Part shown: one piece after another, positions 44,281-57,433 of the stretch
Position numbering within the stretch: the first letter of the stretch is position 1
How the letters are laid out: every line of letters starts with the position of its first letter
Source: Pinus tabuliformis
Taxonomy: Eukaryota; Streptophyta; Pinopsida; Pinales; Pinaceae
DNA length: 64,000 nucleotides
Assembly: GCA_031772625.1 (NCBI GenBank)
Contig: CM062819.1
Coordinates: 826,987,503 to 827,051,502, forward strand
Direction of reading: 5' to 3'
Made by a program: the position numbers and the translations under genes
The notes under the pieces: generated by a model
Databases searched by the model: none
The model's input: only the letters and a program-made list of their open reading frames with translations
Told to the model about the DNA's origin: nothing

Positions 44281-45132
44281 GTTTGTTGTAGCGGCTACAA
44301 CCACCATCCAAAATTTTGCCTATGCTTCATTTTCGAGCCTCCCTACTAAAATTCCAGCAACTTATCTCACACTAAACCAGGGACTTGTGCTTTCATTGAG
44401 TTTTATATTTTTATTTATAGCTTGTGTTTTATCACTTGATTTATTGTCTAATCACAAGTTGACCTCTTGACTTGGTTGTAATCTGGTTCTACACTTGCCT
44501 TAGTGAGTTGCGCAATCCTTGAGGGCGACCAACCTTCTTCTCAAGAAATGTGCAGTTCAAGCCAACAGTGAATTTCAACTCCACAATTGCTCAGACCTAG
44601 ATGGAAGCCTGCCTTCAGCTTGGAAACTCCATAGAGAATGAGTGGCATCCAGAGCCACTTAGCCTAGGAATTGCGTAGAAGCTTTCCCTCAACAGTTTCT
44701 CGATGCATGAGCTAGTGAGTTATCCAATTTCCTCGGGAACTCTGCAACCTCTCCGTACATGCATGGAAACTTTTTCATGGAAAATAAAAAAATAAAAAAA
44801 ATAGAAAAAACATCCCTAGAAAATAGGGATCTATTTTTAGCAGTCGAGCTTACACTTGAGTTATTTTTGGAAACTGTCGCCATGTGTTGCTTTTTCCTAA
44901 ATTTTTGGCCTTCGCGTCATAAACCCTAAATTGACCAAATTTATTTAATGGATGTTGCCAAAGATCATTTTCACATTTGATCTTGGAGCTCTTGCATTCC
45001 CAAGAAGATATAGGAACCTTCGGCATGGTCATCTTTGATTTTCTATGTAAGTCTTGCTTCTATAGTCTTTTGCTGATTTTTCTGTCACTTTTGTTTACTT
45101 GGCTTGTGAGAGAGTTGTTTTTCCCATTGGGT
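44281..45132. other. Unassigned sequence right of the truncated E3 LTR
   Basis: It begins TGTTGTAGC at 44284 and could be the start of an LTR that ends at 45598 (CCAACA), but only 45133-45598 matches a known LTR here. No coding or matching target duplication is seen. Confidence 0.4.
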
Positions 45133-45598
45133 TTGAAATTCACTTCTAATACTTATATGATGTGCGAATGTGTATAATGGTGTTGATTAAGTGAATGCAA
45201 GATAGAATATTTGTTTACACGAAGTTAACTAAGATCAGTTAAAGAAGAGAAGTAATATATTTAGTCTCGGTTAGGAAATAGCGCAAATTGCTACCATAGC
45301 AGCGTGAAAGCATTTCAGCCCTTGGCTAGGGCTGTGAGAAAGATGATTGTGCCACTTCATGAGGGTACTGAAGGTTGGGATAGTGTGCAAAGCGACCTAT
45401 GTGAAGGCAGGACTATTTGGACTAAATCGACATCACAAACATCTCAAGGGTGTGGAAACTTGGTTCCAGCATCCCCCCATACTGCTTCGGGTGAGACTTC
45501 AATCCATGCTCCACAGGCTGATGCCGAAAGGGCCAGTAGTGTATGGATATGTTTGGCTAAATAAATCTGAACTTGAGTTAGGCCCCCATAAGCCAACA
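45133..45598 (+). repeat. E4-family LTR fragment, plus orientation
   Basis: The reverse complement matches the outer half of the E4 LTRs (48888 to about 49350 and 59695 to about 60160), ending with AAGCCAACA at 45598. Shared landmarks include the TTCCAGCATCCCCCCATACTG segment and CTGATGCCGAAAGGGCCA. It is more diverged from the E4 LTRs than they are from each other. The plus-strand open frames here (45304-45655) are therefore LTR sequence and not genes. Confidence 0.85.
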
Positions 45599-46391
45599 TA
45601 TGGCCACTATGGTTACCTCAAATCACAGACACTACTAGGGGGGACATGGTCGTAGATAGTACACTATGTGGGAAGCATACCTAAGTCCCTGACTCAGCTC
45701 TAATACCCCTAAAGGGATCCCTAATATGCAGAATACCCAAAGGAGATGCAATCGAAGGCGAGCTACCTTCTTTCACATTTCAATGTTGCCTTGCATTTAG
45801 CTTCACTTTGACTTAGTGGTCCCGGATAGTATGAGTGCAACAGGATTTTCCCTCTTTAACGGTACTAGTCTCAATTTTACGATCTTGGGCAGTTAACTCA
45901 CAACTGCCTAACCCAAGATCCTAGCCTAGACTAATAAGTGTGTATACTCAAAAAAGAGTTGTTGATTGATATTATTACGAGATAGATTTTAAATGTCCTT
46001 TGTTAATGTCTTCGGAAGGGATGTTGACTTATGGAGTTTTGTGGGACTCTCACACAAACCATGTAGAAAATGCTTTCAATTTTAGTTCGATGAATGAGTT
46101 ATTTCTACAAGGAGAGGATCATTTATACATCAATCAGTACCATGCATCTAGTGCAGTAAAACACAAGAACAACTTGCAGACATGAAATTCTCTCTAACAA
46201 CTAAACCAAATAAATGCAGAATCTAACCAACTAAGCAGAAAAATTTTAACCAATCAGAATAAAATATTAGAACAGTGAGGAAGGTGTTGAAGAGTCTTGA
46301 ATGCTCAGAAAGGGAACCAAGAAGTACAATAGGGCATGCAAGAAAGAGAGATCTGGTAACTTGGTAGGAGAACACTGGGAACTAAGTGTAT
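45599..46391. other. Unassigned sequence between LTR remnants
   Basis: I see no homology within the window and no credible coding. Confidence 0.4.
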
Positions 46392-47340
46392 TCCTCAGCG
46401 GAGTCACCAATTATACTATAGGAATTAATGCATGGGTGGTTGTGGCTAGAATACCTTCAAGGACCTTCTCGAGATCCTTGGAAAACATAGAAGATTAACT
46501 ACAGCTAGCACGAAGAAACATGTACATATCCATATTAATGAAATGAGATTCAAAACAAGAGGGAAGAGATTACCTCAGATCTTGATGTAGTTTTGCTGGA
46601 GAAGCCAATGTAGCGAAGTGGAAGACCTCTCTACTAGCTCCTAGATCAACACCTAGATATAAACAAGGCAATAAGTAATACTACAACATATAACCTTGAT
46701 AATCAAAACAGTAATATGTAAGGATATCTACTAACATGCATCTAAGCCACTCATAAACTATGGCATTGAATCAATACATAACTGAATCACAACATTAACG
46801 CCATAGAGTAGAAAACACAACTTCAGGTCTATATTAATAATAGGAAAGGATGATTACAAGCATCTGGTGAATCAATATTCCCTTAATCCTCTAGCTTCTC
46901 TCTCTCTCTCTTCTTAACCTCTTTGTAAACCAATATGTCTCATACAAAGTTTCGACAATAAGTTGGCAATCCTTCAACCTTTTGACCTCTTTCACAATGC
47001 CCCAAGCCTCCAATATATAGAATGAGAGGCTAATCCTTGCCAACTCTCTCATGAGTTCCTTTTGGAAAAATATAGGATGTTTCCTTACTTTATGTCTCTT
47101 TCCCTTTCTTTAGACTCCATTAAAAATAGAAATATCCTCAAACAGGTTAAAGATGGATGTTTCCTGCTTTTTGGGCTGACATATGAGTAAAAAGTGGGAT
47201 ATTATGCAGTCAACCCGCTCCTTTGACCTCTAGAACCTCAAAAAAGTTGACTAACACTTCCTCTAAGGCAACATAGAGAGTTACTCTAAGGACTAACGCC
47301 TCTGGTTCATGCATGGGGAGTGTTATAACTCATCTTGCTA
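46392..47340 (-). repeat. Degenerate Tat-like primer site and LTR remnant
   Basis: At 46392-46409 the minus strand reads TGGTGACTCCGCTGAGGA, 16 of 18 bases matching the tRNA-Arg primer site. The sequence to its right has the layout of the Tat-like LTR at 35310 and may end near GTTATAAC at 47332-47339. The LTR ends have decayed and no second LTR is visible, so this is tentative. Confidence 0.4.
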
Positions 47341-47479
47341 GTTCTCAGGGAGCATTACCCTAGCAAATAGGACTGTGAACTTGGTCAATTCTTCAGTCAA
47401 ACTATTTTTCTCCTCTGAGCTGATGAGGAGGTCATTTTCTTGTATAACAATGATAGGAGAGCCATCTTTCATAAACATG

Positions 47480-48887
47480 AGAACATATATCATTTTTTTA
47501 AAAATGGATTGAGTAAATTGTTAGAGCACATAGGAATAAGTTGAATTTATCACTTGTGAATGCTGGACAAATGAAGAGGCTTGTTAATACTAGTAAGAAT
47601 TTTGTACCCTTGATGATAAAATCTAAAGAGAATGTTGAAAATGAAGGCTTCCAATGATGTGACACAAGATTAAAATCTGATTTGATTGAGGTTGTTAACA
47701 CCTATGATGAGATGTTTCAAGAACCCAAAATATTACCTACTAAAAGTGGAATCCAACATGAGATCCAACTGTAACAAGATTGTCCTCTTGCAAACATTGA
47801 CATGTATAGGATGTCAATCATGGAGAATTCATAAATCAAGAAACAAATTCAATAGTTGCTTGATAAAGGGGTCATCAGACCAAGCACATCGTCGTGCAGG
47901 TCACCAATTTTTTTGGTACCAAAGAAAGATGGTACACGGCACATGTGTGTGGATTTCAGAGCATTGAACAAGATCACCGTAAAGAATCATCTTTCCTAAA
48001 ATTGATGATTTACTTGATCAGTTGAAAGATGTTGTGTATTTCACTAAGAAGGACTTGAGAAGTGGCTATCTTAGATTAGGATTGTTGAAGGAGACATATG
48101 GAAGAAAACTTTCAAAACAAAGAAAGGTTTGTTTGAATGGTTGGTTATGCCATTTGGGCTTTGTAATGCTTCTGCAACATTCATGAGAGTTATGAATGAT
48201 GTCTTAAGACCTTTTGTTGATGAATTTGTGATATTATACTGAGATGGCATATTTCTTTTCAGCAAGACCCATGAAGAACATGTCAAGAATGTTAGTCAAG
48301 TCTTAGATGTCTTGAAGAAAGAAAAGTTTTTTTTAAAGATGCCTAAATATGAATATGGAAAAACCTCGTTAGTATATTTGGGACATATAGTTGGAGGGGT
48401 TGAATTGAAGATAGATCCATCAAAGGTCAAATTCATTGTAGATTGGCCTAAAACCAATAATGTAATAAAGGTTAGGAGCTTTTTGGGAGCAACCCAATAT
48501 TGGAGAAAGTTCATTTCTAACTTCTCACGAATTGAAGCTCCATTACATGCCTTGATAAGTGTTAAACAAGTTTTTTAGTGGGGAAGCAAGAAGTAAAAAT
48601 CCTTCAATGCATTGAAAGAGAGAATTAGTACAACACCAGTACTTTCACTTCCTAATTTAAGACAAACATTTGAGATACAAACCCATGCAAGTGACTATGC
48701 CATGTGAGCGGTCTTGATGCAACATGGTAAGCCCATTTGTTACCATTATGAAAGTTTTAATGGTGAAGTAGTTAACTATACTACATATGACAAAGAATTG
48801 TATGATTAGTGCAAAGTGTGAAAAAATGGAAACACTATTTGATGGGAAAGGAAACTATCATTCACACTGATCATCAACCATTACAAT
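47480..48887 (+). pseudogene. E5: plus-strand RT and RNase H relic
   Basis: Translated on the plus strand with several frame changes, it shows NTYDEMFQEPK and IQHEIQ before RT, then [50 protein letters not shown] and [14 protein letters not shown]. The open piece 48312-48578 follows (VYLGHIVGG, KIDPSKV, VRSFLGATQYWRKFISNFS). The catalytic box reads L-Y-stop-D-G, so a stop and a Gly replace the Asp pair. RNase H is represented by ETIIHTDHQPLQ, which is cut by the E4 LTR at 48888. Neither integrase nor an LTR of E5 is visible. Confidence 0.88.
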
Positions 48888-49709
48888 TGTTGGCTTATGG
48901 GGGCTTGACCTAGGTTCAGAGTTAGTTAGCCAAACAAATCCCTACATTACTGGCCCTTTCGCATCAGCCCGCAGAGTGCGCACTGAAGTCTCACCTAAAG
49001 CAGTATGGGGGGATGCTGGAACCAAGTTTTCGCACCCTTGAAATGGTTGTGATGTCGGTTTAGTCCAAATATACCTGGCTTCATGCAGGTTGCTTCACGC
49101 TCTATTCCACCCTTCAGTACCCTCGCGAAGTGTTACAATCGGCCTTTGCGAAGCCCTAACCAGGGGCTAAGATGATTTCATGCTGCTAAGGCAGCGAACT
49201 ATGATATCTCCTAAACTACGCCAAGTATCTTGCTTATCTTACTATCAGATCTTAGTTATCTTCGCGTAACAAATATTCTGACTTGCGTTCACTTAACCAG
49301 TACAATTATACACATTCACATATCATATAAGCATTAGAAGTGAAATTCATAACCAATATAATAGATGCATAAAATGGAAAATAAATATGAAGATTTGATA
49401 GAAACTTCTCTTTATTAATACTTCCAGATAATTACAGACTCGACTCGCCCTACGCACTCAGCTGCAGAGCCTCTATCTATGCTACGACCCAAAACTTAGA
49501 CTTACACTTCAGATATGACTCAGATCTTCTACAGCCGACATTACATTATCAAAATAATGGTGGACAACCCTTTGACTCTTTAAAAACTATGTGCTCCGCG
49601 CCCACAAAATGCAGAGTCTTTACATTGGAATTACAAAATCGGACCAAAATCTGGGTTCTAAGCCCCAAAACTTCCCTTGGAGGATCTCGCACCCAACAGG
49701 CCCCCAACA
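48888..49709 (-). repeat. E4 3' LTR
   Basis: The plus strand runs from TGTTGGCTTATGGGGG to CCCCCAACA. It is 135 bases shorter than the right LTR owing to two internal gaps (near 49460 and 49520). No classical polypurine tract is visible next to 49709. Confidence 0.93.
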
Positions 49710-49739
49710 CAACCATCATGACTCGCCCTCAAGTCACTC

Positions 49740-52700
49740 TGCCAGTTCGGAGATCTTAATGCGAAGACCTCCCAGCTCTGTTTGGATTGCTACAAGTTCA
49801 GCAGTGCACTGAGCGGCTGTCTGTTGGACTTCCTCCACGCGCTATTCGATGACAGCTATCATTGAACTACTGCCCTGAATCCTCTCCTGAGTTGCTTGCA
49901 GCTACGTGAGCTTTGCTTCAATGGATGTTGTAATTGTATGCCGCATTGATCCATGATTGTAGCGTGCTTTCAAAACTACCTCTTTATGTTGAGCGGAATC
50001 CACCTGTTCCTTGAGCGCCTTGGCTTACTACATCCTTGCAAGCCTCTATGGAAGGGCAACCATTTGCATGGTCCCTTTTACCTCATTGTATTTATGTTGC
50101 AGCTCGTGCACCTCTATCTCTAGGTGCTCTATGTTCGGGTCCTCCTGCAGGGTGGTGAGGACCTCGAATGACTATTCGAACAGCTTCATGTAGTCTGTCA
50201 CTGCACTGTCAACCACCGCCATTGTTGTTGTGATCATGGTGGTACGCTGTTCTCTGACCTACGGTGGAGTTGAAGGCTGATCCTTCAACTGTAGCTCTTA
50301 TATCTGAAGGTTCAGCTCTAGCTGAACCCTGGCCATTTCTGCTCTTGCGTCATGCACCCCTATGGCTAACATTTAGACGTGTGCCTCCACCGGTTCCTCT
50401 ACTTGAATGGCCAACTCCAGGACCATTTGGCAGGCTTCCTCCACAACCTACATGATTTGTTGGTTCTGCGCTATGGCCTCGTTGCACTACAGGCTCAACT
50501 GCTCAATGTTAATGTGTTGTTTTATCATTACCTATATAGCGCGACTCTCCCTAGCCTGAAGTTTTGCAGTGACTCCATCATGCAAGATATAGAGCATATC
50601 CTGAGGGAGCGCAACCATGTTTAACCCAACCCCTTTCAAGTTGTTGACCATAGGCCTGTCGGCCTCATTCTCTATAATGGGTGCTCCATTTGGTAGCACT
50701 ATTTTGTTGGTCACCCTGGCGCACAGCATTTTCGGCAGCTGAAGTACCGACTGCGAGGTTGGTGGACATTGTGCTAGCTTGTGGAGTGCACACCTGCAAC
50801 TCTTGTATTTGTGTCTGGAGAGCCCCATATACCAACTAGTTTTGTTCCTCAAACTACTGGAGGGCCTTCGTGGTGACATCCCTCACCGTTTCACTAATAT
50901 CATGTAAGTCCCCTCCAATAAGGGTGATAGGGTTGAAATATGTCTTCAAGGCCTTCATTTTCTTTCACGGCCCTACATGCTCTCGTGGTCACGGACTTTT
51001 TAGCTAGGTGGACGTTGTCTGTGGGTCCGCACCACCTTGTTCTGTATCGGTCTCTAGTTCGGGCGAAGGTGACTTTTGGCCTTTGCACTCTTCTTATGTT
51101 GTTTTCTGCTACTCCGCAAACTATGCAACGTCATGCGCCACCTAGGCCTTAGCCGCTGCTTCTTCTTTCCTGTGCTTTTCTGCCAGTTGTACCATCCATA
51201 GTTTGTCTCCTCCTTCTTCTGTTGCGTGGCAGACTTCTCTACTTCCACTACAGAGTCAGCTAGAGCATGCCACTCCAGTGGCCAAGACTTAAGGACCACG
51301 AAAATTACATCATTGGTCACTAAGTAAGGTAACTCATGTCATGTCTTCATAGGGTCCTTCTGCACCCTGATAAAGACATGGTGGAAGTCAGCTTTCAACT
51401 CCGCAAAGCTCTGCAGACTTTTGTAGATAGTGGGTGATAACCATTGCTTGCGATTGATCCCCATCCGATGTTCATCTCCATGAACACCCAAAAGATATTG
51501 CTCTCCCTTATCCTCTGTACATCCCTGGTTTCCCACAACGAAACGTACTTCGCTGCCTCTAGAGGGTCCTATGTGATCGACGAGAACTAGCTATCTTTGG
51601 GAAACTCCCATGCCACTAGTACTATCAACATCAGGAGCCATGCGTAATAAAATGTTTTTCTTTGCTCCTATGCCTCGCGACAGTTCTCAAGGAACTCACC
51701 ACATAGATAGTTTTCCCAGTTGAACTGGACCCCTTTTGTGCATTGTGCCGCTAGTGCAACCACTAGCGCAGGAACCTCATCCGTGCAGCACTTCCGCATC
51801 ACCTTCCCTGCCAATATCTATGTCGCGACCTTGACTGTAGGGTTGTTGATGCTAGAGATGGCATACCCTCGCTTCTTCTTCTCCAACTTAAATTTATTTT
51901 TCATTGCCTCTGTGATGGACAAATTGTCACTTTTTTCCTTTGAAATGCTTACAGGATCCGCCCCTAAGCAAGGGAGCTGTGTAATCCAGTGAATCAAATG
52001 ATCTATGATGGGGACGGGCTCCTCCAGCCACAAGCACTCATCATGTACCAAGCAGAGCAGCTACCTAATTCCAAGGATGGTCACTAGGGCACAGTGGTAA
52101 TGCCTCACCTAGAGTAGGTTTAGAAACCCTTCTTTCTCAATGCCTATGAGCCATTTTCGTGGCTCCAATTCATCATTCTAGCAAGCGCATCCATATTCTG
52201 GAGTATTAGCTTCGTAGTCGCTAAATGCGGGAACTTCTCGTGGTCCACGAGGTCCCAATCTTCAAATTTCAGCATGGGAACCCATCCCAAGTGCGCTCCT
52301 TCAAACACAATATTTTCTGGGAGAAGGGAGTTTGCAGAGAGCTCTTTCTCTCATCTATCTCCTTGGGCACCTTGGCTTTACCCTTTCATAGAGGAACATA
52401 TTCTGGTAGCCTGCTGATAGGGCCTGCACCTTGGGTTTCGAATTCCATCTCTACATCCCCCTATTCCACCAAGATTTCTTCAAACTCTTCCTCCTCATCA
52501 GCCTCCAGATTATTGGCTTTCCCCTTTTCCTTCAATGTAAGCTTGGTCCTCAGTGGATTTCTGGGTGAGACGTGCACTAGTATCATGGCATGCTTGTCCT
52601 TCTTAGGTCTCGGTGTGCGCGGTGATTTAGGGACCTCAGTGATGATTCTGGCACTCTCAGGGGCTTCTACTTCCGCAATTTCCTGCGCAGCTTCCTCGAC

Positions 52701-52860
52701 TGTCATTACTCCTGTGTCCATGGCTTCTTTGGGTGCTGATATACTGTTATTCCACAATTCTCTCAGCATCTATGGTAATTTCTCAAACAACGAATTCACT
52801 TTCAGAGTCTCGAATAAATCTCGGTTCATGAATTCTTGAGCGCGCAACAACTTAGTTCTC
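49740..52860 (-). pseudogene. E4 extra 3' coding relic
   Basis: In the position where some plant Gypsy elements have an additional ORF, broken minus-strand frames encode an acidic/basic N-terminal part (52769-52461: PKSPRTPRPKKDKH, EADEEEEFEEILVE). A central segment follows (about 52000-51590: KRGYAISSINNPTVKVAT, QCTKGVQFNWENYL, FYYAWLLMLIVLVAWEFP). The C-terminal coiled-coil (50470-49740) is better preserved in the inverted copy at 61379-62135. I know the family only as uncharacterised Gypsy-associated protein from conifers; I see no signal peptide or transmembrane pair, so calling it env is not justified. Many stops are present. Confidence 0.6.
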
Positions 52861-53247
52861 AAATTGCCAAGTGTTGTTCGCTAGACAACCACTTGTAATT
52901 TATAGCACCTTTTGAATTTGAATTCGACCATTCCCCCCAAATTCGATCCATTAATGCTAGATTGGAGGCAGATTTTCAAGAATCTAGCGCATAAAGTTCA
53001 CCTTAAATGCCTGTCGCCCACTCCATTTGGTCTCAAACCAAGCATCAAATCGTGAATAGTGACTTTAACGGTCACTTCCCGGCAAACCTGCACACTAGCG
53101 TAGCTATCCTCACATTGTCACAGACCCTGTGACACTTCGCTACTACGCACAGTCCTGTCATCACGCAGTTCTTGGGCAGAGTAGTGTTATAGTCCCGTGC
53201 CTCCTTTCAGCGGCCTAGAGCACTAAGACTATGTTTTGTTTAGCTAG

Positions 53248-54405
53248 TCAGATGGTTGATCCACCTGTGTATGGCTTCAGATGACTGCCATTCACTTTTC
53301 CTGGGAATGGATCTCCATTTAACTTTACCAATTGTACCGCGCTACCATCGGTAATCTGCTTAATAACATATGGCCCTGGCCAATTCATTCTGAGTTTCCC
53401 TAGGAATTTATCAAACTTACTATCGTACAATAGCACCAAATCATTCACCTTAAAGGTGCGTAGCTTAATATGTTGGTCATGCCATGCTTTTTCGCGCTGC
53501 TTTTAGACCTGCTGGTGAAATCTAGCCAAAATCTCTCTTCTTCGTGCTCATCCAGCTGCACGAGCCTCTCCTCCAGCGCTCTGCGATCTATCATACATGT
53601 GAGTGCTACTATGCGTAGACTAGGCACGATGTGTTCCATAGGCATTACAGCTTCCACTCCATAGACAAGCCTAAAATGTGTTTGTCCCGTCAGCTTCTTA
53701 CATGTCATCCGATAAGCCCATAATACTGTAGGTATGCATAGGTCCCAATCACTTCGCTGCGCATTGCATACCTTTGTCAGCGCGGTTTCCAGTACTTTTT
53801 TGAAAACTTCCACTGTCCCGTTAGCCTGTGGGTGATACGGTGTGCTCCTCTGATGATACACCTGAAACTCTTCTGACAGCGCGCTGATCGTCTCATTCAG
53901 GAAGGGTGTACTGAGATCGCTCATCAAGATCTTCGGACATCCAAATCATGTCAGTACCTATTCAAACAAAAACTTCACGGTAGTCGTGCCCGCACAATCC
54001 TTCACTGGCTACGCTTCTACCCAACGAGTCAGATACTCCATCGTAGTGATAATATACCTCATGCCTGTCTTTCCTTGAGGATGAATAGGTCCTACAAAAT
54101 CTATTGCCCATTTTTCAAAAGGTTGCAACGCCATTTGTGGATTCAAAGGCATAGCATCCATTCGTGATGGCTTACCTATTCTTTGGCATACATCACATGC
54201 CTTACAATATGCTTTTGAATCCTGATGAAGGGTTGGCCCCACAACCCTGCCCATAGAATATTCTGCGCAGTTGCTCTTCCTGCATAATGTCCTCCTGCGA
54301 TGCCCCCATGAGCGTTCGTGAGGATGCTGCCTCATTCAAATTCAGGTACATATCTTCACAGTATTTCATCATTCCCCATCTTGTATAGATGTCTAGCAAT
54401 GACAA
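53248..54405 (-). pseudogene. E4 integrase, broken but catalytic residues kept
   Basis: Pieces: zinc domain (54405-54202 and 54335 on, with CKACDVCQRIGKPSR), core with first Asp (FEKWAIDFVGPIHP), second Asp in MSDLSTPFLNE (53927) and Glu in NGTVEVFKKVLE. The C-terminal domain (53448-53248) has FLGKLRMNWPGPYVIKQI and VNGSHLKPY. The core is broken between 54009 and 53927. All three acidic residues remain recognisable. It ends without a chromodomain. Confidence 0.9.
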
Positions 54406-54513
54406 AGAAATCTACCACGCGCACCACTAATTACTTCTTTTTATAGATAGAGTGTCCTTCCGGTGCAGTTCTAGTTGTTAGAAAGTGAATTATATCTTCA
54501 AAATGTCCATCCA

Positions 54514-55870
54514 CTACACGCATAGCAAAGAGCTACGCTTCGGGTAATCCTTCCTCCAAACTAGTAGGTTCTTCCCCTGTCTCAATACCAGAAGGTGAAC
54601 TGGTCCCGCGCTTAATTTTCCAGGCTTCACAACAACTTCAAAGTTGTACTCTTGGAACAATAAAAGCCATCTATAGATGCACCCCCCCAATATAGGCTTA
54701 TTGACCAGGTACTTTAGTGTGGAATGGTCTGTATACATCTTAAAGTGGCCTCCTAGCAAGTAGTACCAATACTTCTGGATTTCATACACCATAGTCCCTC
54801 ACACTCAGTGGTGGAATAGTTCTTCTCTGCTTTAGATAATTTGTGACTTGTGAACGTGAGAGGGTGGTCCAAGCCTTCTCTGCCATCCTATGTTAGTATT
54901 TCCCCCAACACTATACACGACGCGTCAACACGGACATGAAACTCTTTCTTCCAGTTCAGGAAGACAAGAATCGGTGCAGTAACCATCTTTTCTTTCAATA
55001 TATCCAAAATTTTCTTACAATCATCGTTCCAGTAGAACGTGACATCCTTTTTCAAGAAATTTTCCATTGGCACGATGATCTAGGCATAGCCTTTGATAAA
55101 CTTTCTATACTATCCTGTATGTCCCAGAGTAGCGTGCAGCTGTTTCACACTTCTTGGCACTTCCAAGTTCAGAATTACCGGGATCTTCGCGACGTCTACC
55201 ATCAGCCCTTGTCTGCAAACCACGCACCCCAATAGGTTCCCAAAAGGAATGAGAAACACACACTTTTTGAGGTTGAGCATGATTCGGTATCTTCGGTAGG
55301 TATCCAGCATCAAGCGCAAACTTGCTACATGGCGCTTAACCAAACCAAATATAGTCCAGTCATCAAAATAGACCTCCAAGAACTTATGAATATATTCCTT
55401 AAATGCGCAACAACCACACACGAAAAGATAGTTGACGCATTCTTCAATCCAAATGGCATGACAGTATATTGAAAGCAACCACACTTAGTCACGAAGGTTT
55501 TCTTGCTCCTATCCTCCGACACGATTTTGATCTAGTGGTACCCTGAGAACCCATCAGTGAAATAATATGCTTCCTGACCACTTACATTGTCCAACACCTC
55601 ATCCGTGAACAGAGTTGGGAATGGATCATGCACACAAGCATCATTCAATTTTCTGAGATCCACGCACATCCTTATCTCGTCCTACTGCTTCTTCTCTTGC
55701 ACCACCATTGGGCTTACCTAATCAGATTCTACATTCTCAATGATGCCTGCTATGAGCATTTTTTCTAGTTCTACGCAGACCTTCTCTTTGTATTTCAAAT
55801 TTAAGTGGTAAGGCCTCTGCTTAATTGACTTCGTGCCAGGCTTTATCGTGATCTTCATCACTCCCATATC
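54514..55870 (-). pseudogene. E4 reverse transcriptase and RNase H, broken
   Basis: RT starts near 55870 (KPGTKSIKQRPYHLNLKYKEKV), then MVVQEKKQ, EIRMCVDLRKLNDACVHDPFP and FTDGFSGYH. The open pieces are 55522-55325 (TVMPFGLKNASTIF) and 55484-55110 (VYFDDWTIFG, LLGCVVCRQGLMVDVAKI). The box F-D-D-W is characteristic of this lineage and both Asp remain. RNase H follows at 55073-54888 (FHVRVDASCIVLG) and 54792-54514 (YLLGGHFKMYTDHSTLKYLVN). Stops and frameshifts separate the pieces. Confidence 0.9.
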
Positions 55871-56039
55871 TCCGATTATTCCTTTCAAATCCGTAAACTT
55901 GGTCGGGAATAAGCCCTAATATTCGTGGAGTAATTTAGTGACCTTATCTACAGTCGCATCGTCCCTGTAGTCTCCGATCCTTCTCGAATTTGGGTTCGTC
56001 CTCCGTACCAATGTTCACCTGTTTAGTTTTCACCGGCAC

Positions 56040-57350
56040 GGTTATATCAGGGTTCTCAATCTATGGTCCTTCAACCTTGTGGTGGCCTTCCATCTCTAGA
56101 ATGTTAATTTTTTGTGGATCTTCATCCTCTTCTTCAGCAGTTACATTATAACATTCCAGAGTGCAACTTAGCTGAGTATCCCATTCAGGCTGCATCAGGT
56201 CTAAAGGATCCTTCGAGATCCTAAATATGGCTGCTTTCACTTCTTGTAGTGCTTCCTCAATACCATCAAACCCGCCTTCAAAACTAAAATTTGTCAGCAT
56301 GAACCCTTCACATAAGATATCCAATTCTCCTATCCCATGGCGAAGCTCTGTTTCTACATACCAATTCGTTGGAATAACATCCAAGGTATAATAGAATAGG
56401 TGAACCCATTCAGGTTGTGGCTTTTCTCCATATGCTTGCGTCCACTTGGCCAGATGTGCGCGTGAATCATCCTGCCCATCATACTTGTCTATCAGTCATA
56501 TCTTAGGCTTCCCAAATTGTGTTCACATCATTCTCCTACATTCGTGCCAATCATCAAAGCTTCCTTTGTGCGTACCCCACTATCTCACGGGCGTAGCACA
56601 CAGTACCCAATCTAAGGCCTGGAAGTGTTTCTTCTTTGGAACCTCCCTTTCAGATTCATCCAAGAAGGTATCTACCTCATTTATATCATCATAAGTAGAC
56701 AGATCTCTTACTTCTATTGACACGCAGTGCAGTGACCTGGTCATCATATTGCAATTCAGCGTAGTTACTTCGTGTAACTAATTCTGCCATCACTCTATTT
56801 CTTCATCAAAATCCAAAGTAAAGGAAATCTCGCGCTCCCATGTAATCTGTCCACCCGCTGTGGGATTCACACAGGCTTGCTCTCACTTTGTTATCTTATA
56901 GATACAGTCTATATCATCATCACTTTCATAGTCACGGACCAGTTCCATATAGCGCGATCCTTCAGCAGGGTCCAAGGTTATAATTATGCGCAGTGACTTC
57001 TTTTCAAATATCATTTTCCACTTCTTCAAATTAATTACCTCGTTCATATCAGTAGCCCAATCAATTCCCAAGAGTGCAGGGTAAGGATTGATGTCATCAA
57101 CAATCTCTATTACTTTGAAATCTTCCAATGCACTCTCTCCCTCAATATCCACAGATATTCCCTGCAATCGCCCCATGGGATTATTTTCTACTAGTTCTCC
57201 ACTCTTAGCTGAATTGGAGACCATTGTAGCATAGGTCTCCCCATATTCTCCCATGTCTATTTCGACAGAACATTCACCTCTGATCCCAAATCCAGAATGA
57301 CTTTATCCATTTTGTATTCTTTGATCTACGCAGTGAGTCTCATTTCATGT
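56040..57350 (-). pseudogene. E4 protease and protease-RT linker
   Basis: Upstream of the open piece 57254-56883 the active-site region reads VILDLGSEVNVLSK followed by a stop (about 57260-57305), a D-L-G-S variant of the retropepsin motif. The open piece has NPMGRLQGISVDIEG, NPYPALLGIDWA and INLKKWKMIFE. An acidic linker continues over 56384-56061 (EEEDEDPQKINILEMEGHH) towards RT. Several stops interrupt it. Confidence 0.82.
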
Positions 57351-57433
57351 CCTGACCTTGTCTTATGCTTTTCGATCTTGTGGACTACGCACGGTTCACC
57401 TGTCATAGTCCCAGCACACCTATTGATGATCTC

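Noticed and set aside
45304-45655. Overlapping plus-strand frames of 86 and 102 codons
   Set aside because: The sequence is homologous to the non-coding E4 LTRs.
49740-52860. Envelope gene in E4
   Set aside because: No signal peptide, transmembrane segment pair or cleavage pattern is visible; the content is acidic and coiled-coil.
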